10,111 nucleotides of DNA, taken from Clostridiales bacterium (GTDB lineage Bacteria > Bacillota > Clostridia > Lachnospirales > WQUN01). Below the pieces are notes generated by a model. The model was not told where the DNA came from. It saw only the letters and a list, made by a program, of their open reading frames with translations, and made no database searches. Both the position numbers and the translations under genes were made by a program. Shown here in pieces: positions 6,516-10,111 of the stretch. The stretch covers positions 1-10,111 of the forward strand of contig JAIRVD010000052.1 in the NCBI GenBank assembly GCA_031254075.1, read 5' to 3'. Each line of letters opens with the position of its first letter. The stretch's first letter is position 1.

Positions 6516-7109
6516 ATGCCGCGTGCATTGACAGAACACGAAAAGTGTAAACAATGTCAGAAACTACTCGAAAAAGGGAAATCCGTCGTGATGTCGCACG
6601 GCATGAAAAAAATCAGCGTTGACGATATCGCAAAAGCCGCCGGAATGGCAAAGGGAACATTTTATCAGCATTTCGAATCGAAAGAAAAATTTTTATTCGC
6701 GCTTGTAAAGGATATTCATGTGCAAATTTTTGCGCAGGCAATGCAAATAATCAAGAATATTTTTTCCGGCGAAAACGAACCGCGGGAAGACGCACGGAAT
6801 TTTTTGAAAGAACTTTTCAACATGCCCGAAATGATTTTTTTTATAAAAAACGGACGCGAAATTGATGAATTGCTTTTTGATGAATGCGAAACACAGTCGT
6901 TCAAACAAATGGAAGTTAAAATGTTTGAAAATATTTTGAACTTAATCAGCGTTGATACACAAAAAGTAAAACCCGGTGTTGTTCATAATTATATTCACGC
7001 GGTTTTTATGGTACAAAGCAGCGATTTAATGTTCGCGGACGATGTGCATGAAACGACGGATTTAATTATGGAAAGCTTAGTTTCGTATGTTTTTGGGGGT
7101 GCGCAATGA
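6516..7109 (+). CDS. TetR/AcrR-family transcriptional regulator with N-terminal Cys pair
   Basis: A 197-residue protein of normal TetR length. The DNA-binding domain is at residues 33-60: ISVDDIAKAAGMAKGTFYQHFESKEKFL, a textbook TetR helix-turn-helix with the Y-x-H/Y-F and S-K-E-x-L marks. The rest (about 65-197) is the helical ligand-binding and dimer domain, with no close match I can name. Unusual is the first helix, where HEKCKQCQ places C11 and C14 as a Cys-x-x-Cys pair beside H8; another Cys is at 124. These could bind a metal or be oxidised, but this is inference. Start: GGGGG at 6503-6507, 8 bases ahead. It sits between two exporter operons and overlaps the next gene as ATGA, so it probably represses its own operon and the divergent MFS-ABC operon through the repeats in 6447-6503. 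Confidence 0.93.
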   Translation: MPRALTEHEKCKQCQKLLEKGKSVVMSHGMKKISVDDIAKAAGMAKGTFYQHFESKEKFLFALVKDIHVQIFAQAMQIIKNIFSGENEPREDARNFLKELFNMPEMIFFIKNGREIDELLFDECETQSFKQMEVKMFENILNLISVDTQKVKPGVVHNYIHAVFMVQSSDLMFADDVHETTDLIMESLVSYVFGGAQ

Positions 7110-7858
7110 TAATGTTTTATTTTTCGGGCACGGGAAATTCGAAATATATAGCAGAATTATTTTGCGAAAAAACCGATGCGCGTTGTTATTCAATTGAAGA
7201 AAGTTTTGACTTCGAGGAAATTATTAACGCCGAAGAAACTTTGGCATTTTGCTATCCCGTGTATATGTCGCGTGTTCCGAGAATTATGCGCGAGTTTGCG
7301 GCGTCACACATGGAATCGCTGAAAAATAAAAAAATAATTATTTTCTGCACGCAAATGCTTTTGTCGGGCGACGGAGCGCGGGCGTTTGCCGCGTTATTTC
7401 CGCGCGGGCATGTTAATGTAATTTACGCGGAACATTTCTTTATGCCGAATAATGTAAGCAATTCATTTATCGTGCCGATGGCAAGTGAGCGTCTCGTTAA
7501 AAAATACATAAGAAAATCACAGCGAAGAATGAAAAACGCGTGTGAAAATATTAAAACCGGAAAAATAAAAAAGCGCGGGTTTAATGTTTTTTCACAAATG
7601 CTCGGATTTTTTCAAGCACCGTTTTTGCCGTGGCTGGAGCGTAAAGCGAATAGATACGTGAAAATTACCGATGACTGCACGAAATGCGGGATTTGCGTTT
7701 CTTGTTGTCCGACGAAAAATCTTGTTTGCGAAAGTGATGCGTTAACACATAAAAATAATTGTACAATGTGCTGCCGTTGTTTGAATAAATGCCCGAAAAA
7801 AGCAATTTCACCGGTTTTTTACGGAAAAGTGAAAAAGCAATATATTTTTAAAGTGTGA
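7106..7858 (+). CDS. EFR1-type flavodoxin-like protein with two [4Fe-4S] ferredoxin clusters
   Basis: A 250-residue soluble fusion protein. The N-terminal part (1-165) is flavodoxin-like: beta strand MIMFYFSGTGNSKYIAELF, with the FMN phosphate loop S7-G-T-G-N-S12, then TLAFCYPVYMSRVPR (45-59), a conserved second FMN-contact loop. The C-terminal part carries two C-x2-C-x2-C-x3-C-P sets, C191/C194/C197/C201 and C219/C222/C225/C229, each able to hold a [4Fe-4S] cluster as in bacterial two-cluster ferredoxins. Extra cysteines adjoin ligands (C200, C223). The protein should carry electrons between a low-potential donor and FMN or an outside acceptor; the physiological partner of this family is not established. 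Its start overlaps the tetR stop (ATGA), with GGGGG at about 7095-7099 as ribosome site; the ATG at 7112 is an alternative start. Coupling to tetR and the MacB-like exporter suggests a role in defence against, or handling of, a redox-active compound. Confidence 0.9.
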   Translation: MIMFYFSGTGNSKYIAELFCEKTDARCYSIEESFDFEEIINAEETLAFCYPVYMSRVPRIMREFAASHMESLKNKKIIIFCTQMLLSGDGARAFAALFPRGHVNVIYAEHFFMPNNVSNSFIVPMASERLVKKYIRKSQRRMKNACENIKTGKIKKRGFNVFSQMLGFFQAPFLPWLERKANRYVKITDDCTKCGICVSCCPTKNLVCESDALTHKNNCTMCCRCLNKCPKKAISPVFYGKVKKQYIFKV

Positions 7859-7880
7859 AAATACGCGAAGCGGATTTTCA
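7856..7880 (+). other. Imperfect hairpin at the end of the EFR1 gene
   Basis: TGAAAAT-a-CGC, loop GAA, GCG-g-ATTTTCA: ten pairs with one mismatch. The stem starts at the TGA stop and ends with a short T-run (7875-7878). It resembles a weak intrinsic terminator or an mRNA processing/stability element between EFR1 and the ABC genes. The T-run lies inside the stem rather than after it, so efficient termination is doubtful. Confidence 0.4.
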
Positions 7881-7896
7881 TACCAACATTTGCGCC

Positions 7897-7911
7897 GCCG
7901 CCGAAGGCGGC
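7897..7911 (+). other. GC-rich hairpin before the ABC ATPase gene
   Basis: GCCGCC, loop GAA, GGCGGC: a perfect 6-pair stem of G-C pairs only, 19 bases before the ATPase ATG and just upstream of its ribosome site (AGAGG, about 7920-7924). No T-run follows, so it is not a standard terminator. It could tune expression of the exporter relative to tetR and EFR1. A two-codon start-stop unit (ATG AAT TAA, 7912-7920) sits right after it. Confidence 0.4.
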
Positions 7912-7930
7912 ATGAATTAAGAGGTGCGGA

Positions 7931-8635
7931 ATGAATTTATTTTCAATTAAAAATCTAACAAAGGAATACGGCGAGGGCGGCGCGAAGGTTGTTGCGTTAA
8001 ACAAAATAAATTTGCAGATTCCCGAAAGCAAATTTATCGTGATTTTGGGTGCGAGCGGCTCTGGGAAATCCACGCTGATAAATATGCTCGGTTGCATGGA
8101 CACGCCTACAAGCGGCGAGATTTTTTTCGGCGACAGCGAAATTACGAATTTTTCGAAAAAGCAAATGACTGATTTTCGCGGAAAAAATATCGGATTTGTG
8201 TTTCAAAGTTACAATTTGCTTCCGGATTTGACTGCGCTTGAAAATGTGGAATTTTCCACGGAATTGTCTGGGCTTTCACGCGGCGAAGCAGAAACCGCGC
8301 TTGAGATGGTTGGCTTGACCGAAAGATTCAATCATTATCCTGCGGAATTATCGGGCGGCGAACAGCAGCGCGTTTCGATTGCGCGGGCGATTGCGAAAAA
8401 CCCGAAAGTTCTGCTTTGCGACGAACCGACGGGTGCGTTGGATTTCAACACGGGCATTCTTGTTTTAGGAGTAATTAAAAAAATCCACAAAGAGAATAAA
8501 ACTTCGGTTTTGTTGATTACACACAATCAGGAAATCGCAAAAATCGCCGACATCGTTATTACATTACGTAGCGGCGAGGTTTTAAGCATTTCGGAAAACA
8601 AATCGCCTCTTGAGCCTCTGGAGGTGACGTGGTGA
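7931..8635 (+). CDS. MacB/LolD-like ABC transporter ATPase
   Basis: A 234-residue ATPase of the type that pairs with FtsX-family permeases. Core elements: Walker A GASGSGKST (40-48), Q-loop Q92 in GFVFQSYNLLP, signature LSGGEQQR (140-147), Walker B VLLCDEP (160-166) with catalytic E165, D-loop GALD (168-171) and switch H198. The SGGEQQRVSIARA and CDEPTGALD wording and the length are characteristic of the MacB/LolD/YknY group, which drives extrusion by mechanical coupling rather than classical substrate passage through the ATPase-bound permease. The next gene is its permease, joined by a GTGA overlap. The start is supported by AGAGGTGCGG ahead of the ATG. It is in the same direction and 72 bases after EFR1, so it probably shares the tetR promoter. 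Confidence 0.94.
   Translation: MNLFSIKNLTKEYGEGGAKVVALNKINLQIPESKFIVILGASGSGKSTLINMLGCMDTPTSGEIFFGDSEITNFSKKQMTDFRGKNIGFVFQSYNLLPDLTALENVEFSTELSGLSRGEAETALEMVGLTERFNHYPAELSGGEQQRVSIARAIAKNPKVLLCDEPTGALDFNTGILVLGVIKKIHKENKTSVLLITHNQEIAKIADIVITLRSGEVLSISENKSPLEPLEVTW
8620..8627 (+). promoter_or_regulatory. Very strong ribosome binding site for the FtsX-type permease
   Basis: GGAGGTGA matches the 16S 3' end almost perfectly and lies inside the ATPase coding region. It is 7 bases from GTG at 8632 and 10 from ATG at 8635 (measured from the end of GGAGG), so the spacing slightly favours the GTG start. Confidence 0.7.
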
Positions 8636-10111
8636 TGAAAACAAGTTTTCGCTTGATTCTGCGTAAAACACGTTTGCATATTCCGCAGCTAATCGGGCTA
8701 ATGCTTTTACTGATTGTCGGCGTGTGTTTTTTTGTTACGCTGTTTACGATTGTTACCCGTTATGAGGAAAGCGCAGAGCATTATTTTATTGACCGCGCAT
8801 ATGCCGATATTACGTTTTACGGCGTTTTTTCGGATGAAAGCATTGAGATGCTTTCGGCGCGTAATGAAATTTCTAAAGCGCAGGGACGTGTTGTTCGCGA
8901 TTTGCGCGAAGGCGAACAGATATTTCGTGTGATTTCGTTGACCGACGAAATAAACCTTCCTTATATATATGAAGGAAGATTGCCGCAAAGCGAAACGGAA
9001 TGCATTTTGCTAAACAGAAACGCGGTTGCAATGAATTTAAAAATCGGCGACACGCTTACTCTTGGCGAAAGAGTTTTGTCAATAACGGGGCTTGCCGCCT
9101 CGCCGGAATACATATACATGGTTCAAAACGAGCGCACGCTGATGGCGCATCCCGACCGTTTCGCAGTAATTTTTGTAACTCCTGATTTTTTCCCGGAAGG
9201 ATTTAATGAAATTGTTGCGCTTACAGATTCAACTAATTCAACTGTCGATTTTGACATTGGCGCATTCAGAACTATCTTGCAAAAAGACCAATCAAATTAT
9301 TATTTATACCGCTCGGATTTGGGGGAAATCAGCAGTTTTGCGTATATTTTTCCGTTGATTTTCGCGGTGCTGATTGCCGTTGTTATCTATGTAATGTTAA
9401 AACGGACGATTCAAAAAGACCGACGGCAAATAGGTACGATGAAAGCCGTCGGTGTTTCGGACGGAAAAATTATTTTTATTTATCTTGCGCAATTTTGTGT
9501 TGCGGCGTTTTTCGGCGCGATTTTGGGATGCCTTGCGGCGACGGTGATTAGCGATTTGATTATCGGAATTTTTTCGTCAATGTTTGAAGTTCCGACGCTT
9601 AATTTCGTAATCTATCCGTGGCTGTGGCTGCTTGCCGTTGTAATCTCCGTTTTGATTTGCGCGGTTTCGGGTCTTGTCGCGTTGTTCGCGATTTTGCCGA
9701 TGCTTCCCGCAATCGCGATGCGTCCGCGTATTCCGAAGGGCGGCAAAAAAATTCTTATTGAAAACGCCGGCTTCTTATGGAAAAGGTTTTCGTTTAACAC
9801 GCGCTACGCAATAAAAAATTCGATGCGAAACAAGGGGCGTTTTTTTGCCGTCGTTCTCGGAATGTGCGGTTCATGCGCGTTGCTTGTTTTTTCGCTCGGA
9901 TTCTATGATTCAATCGGAAATACGCAGAATATGTATTTCGAAAATTTTTCAAACTACGATATCGTCGTTGATTTCGACCCGATTCCGCTCGCCGCCGCTC
10001 ACCCCTCCGCGGAATTTATGAACGAAAGCCAAAAGGTTCTCGTGCTTCCCGTTGAAATAGATGACGCAAATTACATGTTCGCGATTACGGAAAGTGATTT
10101 TGATATGGTGA
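8632..10111 (+). CDS. FtsX-family ABC transporter permease, N-terminal part (3' end outside window)
   Basis: An open frame of 492 full codons from ATG 8635 (or 493 from GTG 8632) to the window edge with no stop. Numbering from the ATG: helix 1 at about 16-40, an outside domain at about 43-232, then a three-helix FtsX domain (235-255, 280-307, 327-357) with the hallmark cytoplasmic segment QIGTMKAVGVSDGKI (265-279). Next comes a cytoplasmic stretch with RYAIKNSMRNKGR (390-402), the usual entry to a second FtsX repeat, and helix 5 at about 403-422. A second outside domain has just begun (423 onward, FYDSIGNTQNMYFENFSNYDIVVD). The protein is therefore a two-repeat permease, probably 700 or more residues in full. 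It partners with the ATPase encoded just upstream, probably exporting a peptide, lipid or antibiotic-like compound. The start choice rests on the GGAGGTGA site and GTGA overlap. Confidence 0.9.
   Translation, partial: MMKTSFRLILRKTRLHIPQLIGLMLLLIVGVCFFVTLFTIVTRYEESAEHYFIDRAYADITFYGVFSDESIEMLSARNEISKAQGRVVRDLREGEQIFRVISLTDEINLPYIYEGRLPQSETECILLNRNAVAMNLKIGDTLTLGERVLSITGLAASPEYIYMVQNERTLMAHPDRFAVIFVTPDFFPEGFNEIVALTDSTNSTVDFDIGAFRTILQKDQSNYYLYRSDLGEISSFAYIFPLIFAVLIAVVIYVMLKRTIQKDRRQIGTMKAVGVSDGKIIFIYLAQFCVAAFFGAILGCLAATVISDLIIGIFSSMFEVPTLNFVIYPWLWLLAVVISVLICAVSGLVALFAILPMLPAIAMRPRIPKGGKKILIENAGFLWKRFSFNTRYAIKNSMRNKGRFFAVVLGMCGSCALLVFSLGFYDSIGNTQNMYFENFSNYDIVVDFDPIPLAAAHPSAEFMNESQKVLVLPVEIDDANYMFAITESDFDMV

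Noticed and set aside
7893..7903. GCCGCCGCC run as a trinucleotide repeat of interest
   Set aside because: Only three units long and explained by the left arm of the hairpin at 7897-7911.
8707..9185. Short open frames at 8707-8988 (minus), 8714-8932 (plus) and 9000-9185 (plus)
   Set aside because: A continuous FtsX-type permease frame with hallmark motifs covers the whole stretch, so these are out-of-frame shadows.

Overview
The window is densely packed bacterial DNA. It holds ten protein genes, short intergenic gaps (the longest about 119 bases, 6397-6515) and no RNA gene, insertion sequence or CRISPR array that I can see. Base composition is moderate, with frequent A-runs and GCG/CGC words, and it looks uniform across the window, so nothing marks a recently acquired island. 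The gene content (ECF-type folate scavenging, polar amino-acid uptake, a flavodoxin/ferredoxin fusion of the EFR1 type and several drug-type exporters) fits an anaerobic, probably gut-associated or otherwise host-associated bacterium. I cannot fix the phylum: Spirochaetes, Clostridia-like Firmicutes and Fibrobacter-like groups all remain possible.

Left part, plus strand: the 3' end of folC (2-577) overlaps folT (570-1076), a folate uptake-and-trapping pair. After a 64-base gap with a likely extended -10 promoter comes a three-gene polar amino-acid ABC importer: lipoprotein binding protein (1141-1947), permease (1947-2591) and ATPase (2601-3401). The ATPase stop codon overlaps the stop codon of the convergent ABC exporter gene by a TTAG sequence, leaving no room for a normal terminator.

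Middle part: a minus-strand operon of an MFS exporter (5116-6396) followed by a fused ABC exporter (3398-5119), joined by an ATGA overlap. It diverges from a plus-strand operon beginning with a TetR-family regulator (6516-7109). The shared 119-base control region has a strong sigma-70 type promoter for tetR, a weaker promoter on the other strand, and two inverted repeats well placed to be regulator operators.

Right part: tetR is translationally coupled to an EFR1-type flavodoxin/2x[4Fe-4S] protein (7106-7858). After a 72-base spacer with two GAA-loop hairpins come a MacB-like ATPase (7931-8635) and a large FtsX-family permease that runs off the right edge (8632-10111).

The most interesting reading is that one TetR regulator controls three exporters of different classes (MFS, fused ABC, MacB/FtsX-type ABC) plus a soluble redox protein. 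The regulator carries an unusual Cys-x-x-Cys pair in the first helix, just ahead of the helix-turn-helix. This suggests a redox- or toxin-responsive export module; the substrate is unknown.
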